Origin: CALLVY01 sp937899855
GTDB lineage: Bacteria; Bacteroidota; Bacteroidia; Chitinophagales; Saprospiraceae
DNA length: 48,278 bases
Direction of reading: 5' to 3'
Assembly (NCBI GenBank): GCA_039820405.1
Contig: JBCBQC010000046.1
Coordinates: forward strand, 1 to 48,278
The notes under the pieces were generated by a model that made no database searches, was not told the DNA's origin, and saw only the letters and a list, made by a program, of their open reading frames with translations. Below are positions 17,183 to 25,497 of this stretch, piece after piece. A program made the translations under genes and the position numbers. The stretch's first letter is position 1. Each line of letters starts with the position of its first letter.

Positions 17183-19042
17183 ATGAGCCAGTCGACACCT
17201 TCCGTCAAAAGTAGCCCCACCCATCAGGATCGCTCCGCCCCCCGGTACGATCCCCGGGGCGGCCATTTCCTCACCCACCCTACCGATCCCGCGGCCCTCT
17301 TTATTCCCGAGGAATGGTCGGATGAGCAATTGCTGGTGCGGGATACGGTAAACGACTTTTGTCGCCGCCACGTTCAGGAGCCCTTTTTCGAACGGGGCCG
17401 GGAGCTGCAAATCACGCGGGAAGAAGACCGGCCCGAGATCATGGCGACCTTCAAACGGGCGGCCGACCTGGGCCTCTGTAGCGTCAGCATCCCGGAGGAA
17501 TACGGAGGAATGGGTCTCGACTTCAACACCGGCACCCTCTTTTCGGAGGCCATCGCGGCGGGCTTTTCCTTCGCCACCTCCATCGGTGCCCAAACCTCCA
17601 TCGGCTCCCTACCCATCGTCCTCTACGGCAGCGAAAGCCAGAAACGGCGCTACCTCCCCCACATCGCCGACGGCAGCTACATCGCCAGCTACTGCCTGAC
17701 CGAACCCCAAGCCGGCTCCGATGCCAATGCCCTCAAAACCAGCGCGGTACTGAGCGAGGACGGGCAGCACTACCGGCTGAACGGACAGAAAATCTGGATC
17801 ACCAACGGCGGGATGGCCCAGGTCTTTATCGTTTTTGCCAAGATTGAGGGGGACCCCAACAGTTCGGCCTTTATCGTAGAGCGGACGTTCGAAGGCTTGC
17901 GCATCGGTCCCGAAGAAAAAAAGATGGGCATCAAGGCTTCTTCGACGGTACAGTTGTACTTTGACAACTTGAAGGTTCCAGTCGAGAACCTGCTGGGCGA
18001 GCGGGGCGCCGGTTTTAAGATGGCCCTAAACATCCTCAATACCGGACGCATCAAGCTGGCCGCGGGCAGTGTGGGCGGTGCCAAGCTCTGTGTATCGCGC
18101 GGGGTACAGTACGCCCTGGAGCGCCAGCAGTTTGGCAAAAAGATCGCCGAGTTTGGCGCCATTCAGGCCCGCCTGGCGGAGATGGCGGCCCAGACCTTTG
18201 CCATCGAATCGGCCGTGTACCGGACCAGCAGCAACATCGATAAAAAGACGCAACACTTTGCCGCGGCGGGGCGGGAGCTGACCGAGGCCAAGCTCCGCGC
18301 CATCCGCGAGTTTGCCATCGAGTGTGCCCTGGTCAAAGTCAAGGGCTCGGAGCTGGCCTGCTACGCGACCGACGAGGCGATGCAGATCCACGGGGGCATG
18401 GGCTACGCCGTGGAGACGGGGCTGGAGATGGCCTACCGCGACGCGCGGATCACCAAAATTTACGAAGGCACCAACGACATCAATCGGATGCTCGCGGTGG
18501 GGGAGTTGTTCAAACGCAATTTTAAAAAAGAAATCGACCTGGCCGCGGCTGGCCGATCGGTAGTGGCCTTTGTGATGCAACAGTTTTTGCCCTTTGCCTC
18601 GGGGGAGGCCTTTGCGGTAGAGCGGCGCCTCGTGCGGGCGATCAAGAGCACTTTTTTACTCCTGTCGGGAGCGGTGGGCAAGCGCTTTAAAAAGGAGCTC
18701 ATCGAGGAGCAGGAGATCGTCCTAAACCTGTCGCGCATCCTGGCGGAGGCCTACGTAGCGGAGAGCGTCCTGCTGCGGGTGCAGAAGCTCTCCGCCACCT
18801 CGGCCCAACCTGCGGAGCGGTACGCCGCCCAGCTGGCGGCCCTGCGGCTGTACTTGTACGACTCCCGCGACGAGGCGGCCCGGGCGGCGCACGCGGTCAT
18901 TGCGAGCTTTGCCGGGGGCTGGACGCGCTGGCGGCTCGACAGGGTCGTGGAGCGGCTACTGCGCCGTCCCGACTGGAATCCGCGGGATTTGGGTCGGGAG
19001 GTAGCGGCTTACCTGTACGAGCGGGGGGAGTATGGATTTTGA
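17183..19042 (+). CDS. acyl-CoA dehydrogenase, long form
   Basis: FAD-dependent acyl-CoA dehydrogenase of fatty-acid beta-oxidation, 619 aa. The N-terminal domain (about 50-165), middle beta domain (CLTEPQAGSDANALKT, WITNGGMAQVF) and C-terminal helical domain (GRIKLAAGSVGGAKLC, IHGGMGYAVETGLEMAYRDARITKIYEGTND) are all visible. The likely catalytic base is E428 in YEGTND. An extra C-terminal helical domain of some 150 residues resembles the VLCAD/ACAD9 architecture, so long-chain substrates are likely. The ATG at 17183 is preferred over one at 17117, whose extension looks non-coding. It ends 4 bases from a convergent DoxX-like gene. Chain length and partner ETF are not shown here. Confidence 0.92.
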   Translation: MSQSTPSVKSSPTHQDRSAPRYDPRGGHFLTHPTDPAALFIPEEWSDEQLLVRDTVNDFCRRHVQEPFFERGRELQITREEDRPEIMATFKRAADLGLCSVSIPEEYGGMGLDFNTGTLFSEAIAAGFSFATSIGAQTSIGSLPIVLYGSESQKRRYLPHIADGSYIASYCLTEPQAGSDANALKTSAVLSEDGQHYRLNGQKIWITNGGMAQVFIVFAKIEGDPNSSAFIVERTFEGLRIGPEEKKMGIKASSTVQLYFDNLKVPVENLLGERGAGFKMALNILNTGRIKLAAGSVGGAKLCVSRGVQYALERQQFGKKIAEFGAIQARLAEMAAQTFAIESAVYRTSSNIDKKTQHFAAAGRELTEAKLRAIREFAIECALVKVKGSELACYATDEAMQIHGGMGYAVETGLEMAYRDARITKIYEGTNDINRMLAVGELFKRNFKKEIDLAAAGRSVVAFVMQQFLPFASGEAFAVERRLVRAIKSTFLLLSGAVGKRFKKELIEEQEIVLNLSRILAEAYVAESVLLRVQKLSATSAQPAERYAAQLAALRLYLYDSRDEAARAAHAVIASFAGGWTRWRLDRVVERLLRRPDWNPRDLGREVAAYLYERGEYGF

Positions 19043-19046
19043 GGAA

Positions 19047-19421
19047 TTACAAATTTAACAAGGGAATCTCCTTCCGATGCAGCACCGCCAGTGCCGCCGA
19101 GAAAACGAATACCGCTACGGCCAGGTAAAAGAGCGTCCCTCCATCGCCCTGAACTTCAATGCCCAAGGTGGTGAGGTGAAAGAAAATCGCTCCCGAGATG
19201 ATGCCGAGAGCCATTAGGGCGCCGATGACTTTGGTGCGGGGAATCAGGAGGAGGATGGCCGCCACCAGCTCGGCGATCCCGCTGCCGATGCGCCCCCAGG
19301 GCTCCATACCGACCGTTTCGAAAATGTAGACGCTTTCGGGGGCGGCGGTGAATTTGAAGAAAAGGGTTTGAACGAGGATGAGAGCTACCACAATACGGGC
19401 AATCCAACTAAAGGTTTTCAT
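19047..19421 (-). CDS. DoxX-like membrane protein
   Basis: Small integral membrane protein of 124 aa with about four TM helices (near 5-22, 45-65, 70-90, 97-117). Motifs such as LVQTLFFKFTAAPESVYIFETVGMEPWGRIGSGIAELVAAILLLIP are DoxX/DoxD-family-like. The ATG at 19421 begins the first TM helix directly; upstream in-frame sequence is Pro/Arg-rich and not membrane-like. It is transcribed divergently from a Crp/Fnr regulator 198 bases away, a common arrangement for a regulator and its target. The biochemical role is uncertain; DoxX relatives have been linked to quinone and thiol/oxidative-stress systems. Confidence 0.82.
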   Translation of the reverse strand: MKTFSWIARIVVALILVQTLFFKFTAAPESVYIFETVGMEPWGRIGSGIAELVAAILLLIPRTKVIGALMALGIISGAIFFHLTTLGIEVQGDGGTLFYLAVAVFVFSAALAVLHRKEIPLLNL

Positions 19422-19618
19422 GATGAGATGGGTTTGTGTTTGGATATAGCGAGTAGTGGTTGAGAACCGTGGTCCGGGTCGCAAGGTAGCAAAGAATCTA
19501 CAAAGGCCCCACCCCGCCGGGAAGCCTGGCGGACCGGGGAGCGGATACATTCCGCCAAATGCGCTATATTGTCCCCACCGGCACCTATTTTGCGATGCTC
19601 CAATCCTCGATTCCATTT

Positions 19619-20197
19619 ATGCCCACTCATTTTCTACACCGTTTCTTTCCTCCCGGCCCGTTTAGCGAAGCGGAGCTCAGCCGTATCCTTCCTCAATTCC
19701 AATCGGTCCACTTTCGGAAAAATGATTTCCTCCTCCGGGAAGGACAGGCCTCCAAGCATTACTGGTTCGTGGAAAGTGGCTTTATTCGCGCCTACGCCGT
19801 CGACCTCAAAGGCAATGAGGTCAGCACCCAGTTTTACGCCCCAGGCGACATCGCCATCGACTGGCCCGCCTTCCTCCAGCAACGCCCCACCCGCCAGCAC
19901 CTACAGGCCCTCTCCGATTGCCACTGTTGGCAACTGGACTTCGAGCGCTTTCAAGAATTCTTCCACTCCAGCGAAGCCTTTCGGGAAGCCGGACGCGCCC
20001 GACTCGTCAACAGCTACTTTGAACTCCAGGAGCAGGCCATCTCGATGATCGTCGATCAAGCCAAGGAGCGCTACCAAAAGCTGTTGGCCGAAAAACCCAG
20101 CCTCCTCCACAACGTGCCCCTCAAACAACTGGCCAGCTACCTCGGCATCACCGATACTTCCCTCAGCCGAATCCGCAAGGAAATCGCCCGGGAGTAG
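19619..20197 (+). CDS. Crp/Fnr-family transcriptional regulator
   Basis: Regulator of 192 aa. It has an N-terminal cyclic-nucleotide-binding-like beta roll (about 10-125: FRKNDFLLREGQ, FVESGFIRAYAVD, STQFYAPGDIAIDWPAFLQ) and a C-terminal winged helix (about 140-190) whose recognition helix lies in LASYLGITDTSLSRIRKEI. The cAMP-contact residues of E. coli Crp are not conserved, so the ligand is unknown. There is no Fnr cysteine cluster. The start at 19619 (MPTHFLHRFF) fits the family; in-frame upstream codons include another ATG at 19559 but add an uncharacteristic leader. It probably regulates the divergent DoxX-like gene. Confidence 0.87.
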   Translation: MPTHFLHRFFPPGPFSEAELSRILPQFQSVHFRKNDFLLREGQASKHYWFVESGFIRAYAVDLKGNEVSTQFYAPGDIAIDWPAFLQQRPTRQHLQALSDCHCWQLDFERFQEFFHSSEAFREAGRARLVNSYFELQEQAISMIVDQAKERYQKLLAEKPSLLHNVPLKQLASYLGITDTSLSRIRKEIARE

Positions 20198-20238
20198 TTT
20201 TCTTGTCCTATGGCAAGACGGAGCGTCCGATGGCCCCT

Positions 20239-20246
20239 TACCTTTG
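20239..20246 (+). promoter_or_regulatory. TAnnTTTG promoter core
   Basis: TACCTTTG is an exact match to the Bacteroidota -7 element, 78 bases upstream of the membrane-protein start at 20325. No clear -33 element is visible. Confidence 0.4.
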
Positions 20247-20324
20247 GATGGTAAATACCGCAGTCCTCTCGGATCCCCTTCCGGGGGCTCGGCCATTGAT
20301 GACGTTTCCACAATTGGTCCGCCT

Positions 20325-20981
20325 ATGTTGACGCTCGAATCCTTCTTTTTGATGGTCTGTATCCTTAGCCTCTACTTCGCTTACCGGGGAAACGGAAACA
20401 ACCACCGACTGCTGCTTTCCTTCGTCGCCTGGGGCGCCCTACTCGGCTGGATCGCCAGCACGGGCTTTTTTCAACAAACCGATACCTTGCCCCCCCGCCC
20501 CCTGCTCGCCGTAGTCCCTCCGACGCTCCTTTTGATCTACTTCTACCGCAACCAGGCCCCCTCCCCCCTCGCCCTACCCTGGCTCCTGGCCATCCACACC
20601 GTTCGCGTACCGGTCGAGCTGATCCTCCACCAGCTCTACCTCCGTGGCGACGTTCCCCGCTTGATGACTTTTGTCGGCTGGAACTACGATATCCTGGTCG
20701 GCTTGTCGGTGATCCTCATCCTGCTTTACTACTGGTGGCAAGGTGCCCTTCCCTCGCGCCGCTTCCTCCTGGTCTGGAATGGTTTCGGCCTGCTCTTTTT
20801 GGGCATCATTGTAAGCTTGGCCGTCCTGTCCATCCCCTCCCCCTTCCAACAACTCGCCTTTGAACAAGCCAACCGGGCCGTTTTGATCTTTCCCTTCACC
20901 CTACTGCCCGGCATTATCGTCCCCCTCGTCCTGCTGTCTCACCTGCGGATTTTCCAATTGCTCCGGGAGCCCGAAACATAA
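20325..20981 (+). CDS. conserved integral membrane protein, function unknown
   Basis: Membrane protein of 218 aa with about seven TM helices and short loops. Conserved-looking polar motifs sit between helices: HTVRVPVE (near 88-95) and LMTFVGWNYDILVG (near 110-123). I recall a widespread Bacteroidota family of unknown function with a very similar pattern (a His/Arg-containing helix followed by MTF.G.N.DI..G), but cannot name a domain. The ATG at 20325 starts right before TM1; upstream codons are not membrane-like. It lies 127 bases after the Crp/Fnr gene on the same strand and may have its own promoter. Confidence 0.72.
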   Translation: MLTLESFFLMVCILSLYFAYRGNGNNHRLLLSFVAWGALLGWIASTGFFQQTDTLPPRPLLAVVPPTLLLIYFYRNQAPSPLALPWLLAIHTVRVPVELILHQLYLRGDVPRLMTFVGWNYDILVGLSVILILLYYWWQGALPSRRFLLVWNGFGLLFLGIIVSLAVLSIPSPFQQLAFEQANRAVLIFPFTLLPGIIVPLVLLSHLRIFQLLREPET

Positions 20982-21064
20982 AGTTGAAAATATTTGTGGC
21001 TCGCCATAGGGGTAAGTCCGCTCCCAGAGCATCTACCCTATGAAAACCATAAATAACACCAACG

Positions 21065-21631
21065 ATGAGATCAACCATAATGATCGCCATACTCTTCAGT
21101 ATGGCCCTCTGGGCTAATGCCCAAGACCTGGGCAAGGTATCGATTGCCCTCCAATCCGAAGCCATCGGCTTTCCCTTCAGCAACTATGCCCCCATCCACC
21201 CCGGTGCCGAAGTGGGGCTCACTATCCGCGAGCGACACCGCGCCCGCTCCAGCACCGCCGTCAACGTTTACTTCGGGGGCTACTACCACGAACGCATTGC
21301 CACGGGACTCTACCTCCGCGCTGAATTTCAACCGACCCTCAAGCTGGGCAACCACTTTGGTTTGCTGCTGCCCATGGGGGTGGGCTACCTGCATACTTTT
21401 TATCCCGCCGAGCTGTACCAAGTCAATGACGAAGGCAGCTTTGAGGTCGCCCGACAGGGTGGCCGTCCCCACGCCCTGCTCCAACTCGGGGTCGGCATCA
21501 GCTACCTGGGTCACGAACGCTTCGAACCCTTTATCAAACAGGAGTTGGCCATCGAAACGCCCTTCGCCAATACCTTTCCTTTTATTCCCCATTCTTTCAT
21601 CAAGGCAGGTCTTGCCATCAACCTCAACTAA
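21065..21631 (+). CDS. secreted beta-barrel-like protein, unknown
   Basis: Protein of 188 aa with signal peptide MRSTIMIAILFSMALWANAQ, followed by alternating hydrophobic and polar strands rich in Tyr/Gly/Phe (for example VNVYFGGYYHERIATGLYLRAEF and FGLLLPMGVGYLHTFY) and a terminal strand SFIKAGLAINLN. This suggests a small outer-membrane beta-barrel. It is followed after 2 bases by the serine-hydrolase lipoprotein gene, so the two are likely cotranscribed. No specific family is recognised. Confidence 0.65.
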   Translation: MRSTIMIAILFSMALWANAQDLGKVSIALQSEAIGFPFSNYAPIHPGAEVGLTIRERHRARSSTAVNVYFGGYYHERIATGLYLRAEFQPTLKLGNHFGLLLPMGVGYLHTFYPAELYQVNDEGSFEVARQGGRPHALLQLGVGISYLGHERFEPFIKQELAIETPFANTFPFIPHSFIKAGLAINLN

Positions 21632-21633
21632 TC

Positions 21634-22821
21634 ATGAACCGTTTCTTTTTTGTCCTACTCGCCCCGATGTTTTTACTGCTCCTGATCCTGAGCGGTTGTG
21701 AGAAAAACGATATCCACCCCCAGGAGGTCTATGCCTGTACGGGGAATATGGACGACCCCAGCGCTACGCATCCCCGCGCTGATTTTTACCAAAAAGTACT
21801 GGACGACAATCGCCGGGATGGTCTGGTGGGAGGGGTCCTACTGGTCGAGGATGCCGATGGACTCTGGATGGGGGCCACGGGCCAGGCCGATTTGGCCAGT
21901 GGGGTGGAGATGCAGCCCTGCAACGTCTTCCTCATCGCCAGCATCAGCAAGGTCTTTACCTCCGCCGCGGTGTACCGCTACGTCGATCGGGGGCTGTTGA
22001 GCCTGGATGATCCCATCAATCGCTGGATCGACCGCTCGATTACGGACCAGGTTAACAATGCCAACGAGGCGACCGTTGCCCACTTGCTAGCCCACACCAG
22101 TGGCATTGCTGATTACTACACTACCGCCCTCGAATTGGACCGTCTCAATCGGGTCAGCAATGCCTGGACCAAGGAGGAAGTACTGGCCTATACCTACGGG
22201 GTGAAGGCTACCAATGGGGTGGGCGAAACCTACTTCTATTCCAATACCAATTTTCTGCTACTCGCGATGATTCTCGAAAAGGCGGGGGGAAAATCTTTTG
22301 CCCAGATTTACCGCGAGGAAGTTTTTGAACCCCTTAATTTGACTTCGGCCTACTACAGCGAGACCCAGCCCATTCCCGAGGGGATGGTCAAGGGCTACGT
22401 GGAAATCTACGGGAATGGACAGATGGTTGAATCCGAATTTTTGTACGGCGACGAACTGGGCATCGGTGGCGACGGCGGGGTGGCCATCAACGCTTACGAC
22501 CTGGCCGTCTTCCTTCGGTCCTTGGCCCAAGGACAGCTGATTTCGGAGGCCTCCTGGAATAAGATGACCGATTGGTTTGACCTGCCCGCCGACTACGTCT
22601 GGGAGGACTACGGACAGGAGCAAAATGGCTACGGGATCGAGCGGTTCAATACGCGCTACGGATCGGCCATCGGCCATACGGGGGGCATTGACGGCTTCAG
22701 CACCTTTGCCTACCACTTTCCCGATTCGGATCGCAGCTACGTGCTCCTCCTCAACAGCAGCATCAACGCCCGTCCCGATACGAGTATCTTCAATGCGGTT
22801 TTGCCGGAGCTATTCCGGTAA
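21634..22821 (+). CDS. serine beta-lactamase-like lipoprotein hydrolase
   Basis: Class C beta-lactamase/DD-peptidase-fold serine hydrolase of 395 aa. It carries a lipoprotein signal (LILSGC, lipidated Cys22), the catalytic SxxK as S103-I-S-K106, a YSN motif in YFYSNTNF as the Y-x-N element, and HTGG in AIGHTGGIDGF as the third (KTG-equivalent) motif. Proteins of this group act as DD-carboxypeptidases, esterases or D-amino-acid amidases as well as beta-lactamases; true antibiotic resistance should not be assumed. It sits 2 bases behind the beta-barrel candidate and is followed by a strong hairpin terminator. Confidence 0.87.
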   Translation: MNRFFFVLLAPMFLLLLILSGCEKNDIHPQEVYACTGNMDDPSATHPRADFYQKVLDDNRRDGLVGGVLLVEDADGLWMGATGQADLASGVEMQPCNVFLIASISKVFTSAAVYRYVDRGLLSLDDPINRWIDRSITDQVNNANEATVAHLLAHTSGIADYYTTALELDRLNRVSNAWTKEEVLAYTYGVKATNGVGETYFYSNTNFLLLAMILEKAGGKSFAQIYREEVFEPLNLTSAYYSETQPIPEGMVKGYVEIYGNGQMVESEFLYGDELGIGGDGGVAINAYDLAVFLRSLAQGQLISEASWNKMTDWFDLPADYVWEDYGQEQNGYGIERFNTRYGSAIGHTGGIDGFSTFAYHFPDSDRSYVLLLNSSINARPDTSIFNAVLPELFR

Positions 22822-22947
22822 TTGGGTTCCCATTTTCCCGAATGCACTACCCTTAGCGATTACTTTGCCTTTTTTTGTCACGTTTACTTTCGAAGTAGCT
22901 TATAGTAGAAGCAATACCCCAAAATACTTTGATCCTAAACATTCTTT

Positions 22948-22984
22948 AAGTACGCCGGTCGCTGAGCGATGGGCGTACTTTTTT
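22948..22984. terminator. bidirectional hairpin terminator
   Basis: A perfect 9-bp stem (AAGTACGCC at 22948-22956 with GGCGTACTT at 22972-22980) encloses a 15-base loop and is followed by further T residues. It sits between convergent genes ending at 22821 and 23004 and can serve both. Confidence 0.8.
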
Positions 22985-23003
22985 GGGCCCCCTTTTTGTT
23001 TTT

Positions 23004-24068
23004 TCACTCCGCTTCCGTCCGCAGCCCCCGCTCTCGGTCCCAGCGGTAGCGTTTCCCTTCGTCGGGAATTGCGAAATCTTCCCTTGGAACGGCTTGTTCT
23101 TCGAGTGCCACCCGCAGCTCGCGCGCGGATCGCTCGGGATTGTCCGCCGCCAGGGGGAAGGTACCAAAGTGCATGGCTACGCTTTGCCGACACTGCAAAT
23201 CCCGATGGATCCGGACGGCCTCCGCGGGGGAGACGTGGATGGGCGACATGAACCAATGGGGCAAGTAAGCGCCAATCGGAATCAAGGCCAGGTCGACGGG
23301 GCCCAGCTTTTGACCGATGTGCTCAAAAACATCACTGTAGCCCGTATCCCCTACAAAGTAGATCTTCTCCCCTTCCGATTCCAGGAGGAAACCCGCCCAC
23401 AGGGTCTTGTCGCGATCGAATATACCCCGGCTGGAAAAGTGGTTGGCGGGTAGGGCCTGGATACGCAGGGGGCCCAGGTCGTGTTGTTCCCACCAGTCGA
23501 GTTCGACGATGGCGGTGGCGCCCAGGCGACGCACAAAATCCCCTAAGCCGAGGGGGACGATGTACTGGGGGGGCTTTTGTTTTTGGTGGAGGCGCCGCAG
23601 GGTGGGCGCATCGAGATGGTCGTAATGATTGTGGCTCAGTAGGACCAGGTCGATGGGGGGCAATGCTTCCCAGGCGAGTCCGGGGGGACGCTTGCGGTGG
23701 GGGCCCGCCCATTGGAAGGGGCTACAACGGTTCGACCAGATGGGGTCGGTGAGGATGTTGAGCCCCCGGTACTGGAGGAGGAAGGTACTGTGGTTGACAA
23801 AAATGAGGCGCAAGCCATCGGGGGGAGGGGGAGGAAGCGGGTCGCGGTGGACGTAGTCTTCGTAGTGGTCGGGCCAGGGGTCGGGGCGGTTTTCGCGCAG
23901 GTAACGAAAAACGGAGCCGAGGCCTTTTGAGCTCTGCCCACTGGGATTTTTAAATACGGTCCCGTCGAAGTGATCGCTTTGGGGCCCGCGGTAGGGGCGT
24001 ACCGAAAGGAGGTAGCCCACGATTACGGGCAGAAGGAATAAAAGGAGAACAAGAAGGAGCCAAATCAT
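23004..24068 (-). CDS. MBL-fold metallohydrolase, NAPE-PLD/UlaG-like
   Basis: Zinc-dependent metallo-beta-lactamase-fold hydrolase of 354 aa with an N-terminal TM anchor (about 1-22). The metal-binding motif is H146-N-H148-Y-D150-H151 (LLSHNHYDHLD). Further ligands come from NHFSSRG, VGDTGYSD and the late AMHFGTFPLA segment. The run NHSTFLLQYRGLNILTDPIWSNRCSP...GPHRKRPPG is characteristic of the NAPE-PLD-like subgroup, whose members cleave phospholipids such as N-acyl-phosphatidylethanolamine; the actual substrate here is not known. The start at 24068 opens directly into the TM segment. An in-frame ATG at 24119 would add 17 residues. Confidence 0.85.
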   Translation of the reverse strand: MIWLLLVLLLFLLPVIVGYLLSVRPYRGPQSDHFDGTVFKNPSGQSSKGLGSVFRYLRENRPDPWPDHYEDYVHRDPLPPPPPDGLRLIFVNHSTFLLQYRGLNILTDPIWSNRCSPFQWAGPHRKRPPGLAWEALPPIDLVLLSHNHYDHLDAPTLRRLHQKQKPPQYIVPLGLGDFVRRLGATAIVELDWWEQHDLGPLRIQALPANHFSSRGIFDRDKTLWAGFLLESEGEKIYFVGDTGYSDVFEHIGQKLGPVDLALIPIGAYLPHWFMSPIHVSPAEAVRIHRDLQCRQSVAMHFGTFPLAADNPERSARELRVALEEQAVPREDFAIPDEGKRYRWDRERGLRTEAE

Positions 24069-24091
24069 GAATAGGGTTGCTGGTAGAAGCC

Positions 24092-24099
24092 CAAAGATA
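24092..24099 (-). promoter_or_regulatory. TAnnTTTG promoter core (minus strand)
   Basis: Read on the minus strand this is TATCTTTG, an exact -7 element match, 23 bases before the metallohydrolase start chosen at 24068. If used, the transcript would begin inside the longer reading frame, which supports the shorter start. Confidence 0.42.
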
Positions 24100-24141
24100 G
24101 TCAAATTAAAAGTGGCCAATTATCCCTACTTTCGTAACCTG

Positions 24142-25497
24142 ATGAAACCCATTTTCGATTTCCGACGCTTTCCCTATTTGCCCTTCCCCTCCGTCCCCTG
24201 GATCGCCGGTGGCTACCTGCTACTGCTGCTCTCCCTCCCCTTCGCCGTCGACCTTCCCCAAGGCAGCCTGGCCCTCGAAGTACCCAGCGAACCCCTCCAA
24301 ATTTTGCTCGTCGGACTCAGCCTGCCCCTGCTCTGGCAGTGGCGCCACCACCACGCCACCCTGTGGAAGGCGCCCCTCCTCCGGATCAGCGGCCTGTGGC
24401 TACTGTGGATGCTCCTCACCATTCCCGGATCGAGCGCGCCCCTGGTATCGGCCAAGTACGGTCTGGTGGCCCTTACCCACTGGTACCTCTTTGCCTACCT
24501 CCCCCTATTGATCGGTTGGCAACTGCCCCAGCTCCTACCGCGTTGGTTCAACCTCTACACCTTTCCCCTCCTCCTGCTCCTCCTTTACGCCTGGAGCGTA
24601 CACGCGCAATACGACTTCCGCATCGATGCTTCGGTACTGGTAGCCCGCCCCTTTTTCTTCGACCACGCCCTGCTCAGTACCGCCCTCCTCCTCGTGCTGG
24701 GTCCCTACCTCTACGCCCTCCACCGCCGCCGCGGACGCTGGCATTACGCCTACCCCGTAGTCCTGCTGCTGCTCCTGGGCGTCTACCTCTCCTACAGCCG
24801 GGCCGCCTGGATCAGCGCCCTCCTGGCACTCGGGCTAACGGGCACACTGGTCTTGTTCCGGCATTACTTCCGTTGGATGCTCGGGCTAACGGGGCTGGGC
24901 TTGCTGGGTCTGGCCCTGCTGCTCCCCAGCCTCTGGGCGGGCATCTTACAAAATCGGGTAGAATCCAAAAAGGGGAATTGGTGGCAGCAAATGGCTTCGG
25001 TGGCCAATGTCACCACGGATGTTTCCAACCTGGAGCGACTCAACCGCTATCGCTGCGCCTGGCGGATGGTCGGGGATCGCCCCTGGCGGGGCTTTGGTGC
25101 GGGTACCTACGCATTGGCTTATTTGCCCTACCAAAAACCGGAGGAGATGACTCGGATCAGCGTGACGGAGGTGGGACCCCATCCACCGGGGCGGGGTGGA
25201 GGGGCGCATTCCGAATATTTTCAGGCCCTGGCCGAACTGGGCTGGCCGGGCGGACTGCTCTTCCTCGCCCTAGTGCTGACCAGCCTCTTTACGGCGGGGC
25301 GCGTGTATTGGTCGGCCGCGCGGGACAGCCACCGCTACCTGGCCCTGGCCCTAGGCTTTGGCTTGCTCACCTTTTTTATCCACGCCTTGTTCAATAACTT
25401 TTTCCACCACAGCAAAATCGCCATGCTGATTTGGAGCAGCATGGCGATTCTGATTCAATTGGAGCGGGAAGCCGCCGACGATCGGACTATTGCTTGA
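24142..25497 (+). CDS. O-antigen ligase/polymerase family (Wzy_C) membrane protein
   Basis: Polytopic inner-membrane protein of 451 aa with about 10-12 TM helices. The Wzy_C signature region includes VYLSYSRAAWISALLALGL and, in the large periplasmic loop, GFGAGTYALAYLPYQ followed by the HSEYFQALAELGWPGGLLFLALV motif common to WaaL/Wzy enzymes. It either polymerises glycan repeat units or ligates polymer to an acceptor. The ATG at 24142 is preferred to 24067 because it opens shortly before TM1. Its 3' end overlaps by 11 bases the end of the opposing T9SS-repeat gene. A second Wzy_C-family gene lies 3.5 kb further on. Confidence 0.85.
   Translation: MKPIFDFRRFPYLPFPSVPWIAGGYLLLLLSLPFAVDLPQGSLALEVPSEPLQILLVGLSLPLLWQWRHHHATLWKAPLLRISGLWLLWMLLTIPGSSAPLVSAKYGLVALTHWYLFAYLPLLIGWQLPQLLPRWFNLYTFPLLLLLLYAWSVHAQYDFRIDASVLVARPFFFDHALLSTALLLVLGPYLYALHRRRGRWHYAYPVVLLLLLGVYLSYSRAAWISALLALGLTGTLVLFRHYFRWMLGLTGLGLLGLALLLPSLWAGILQNRVESKKGNWWQQMASVANVTTDVSNLERLNRYRCAWRMVGDRPWRGFGAGTYALAYLPYQKPEEMTRISVTEVGPHPPGRGGGAHSEYFQALAELGWPGGLLFLALVLTSLFTAGRVYWSAARDSHRYLALALGFGLLTFFIHALFNNFFHHSKIAMLIWSSMAILIQLEREAADDRTIA

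Noticed and set aside
20198..20324. Possible riboswitch or structured leader before the membrane-protein gene
   Set aside because: Only a four-base CCCC-TTCC-GGGG hairpin and small palindromes are visible; nothing matches a known riboswitch core.
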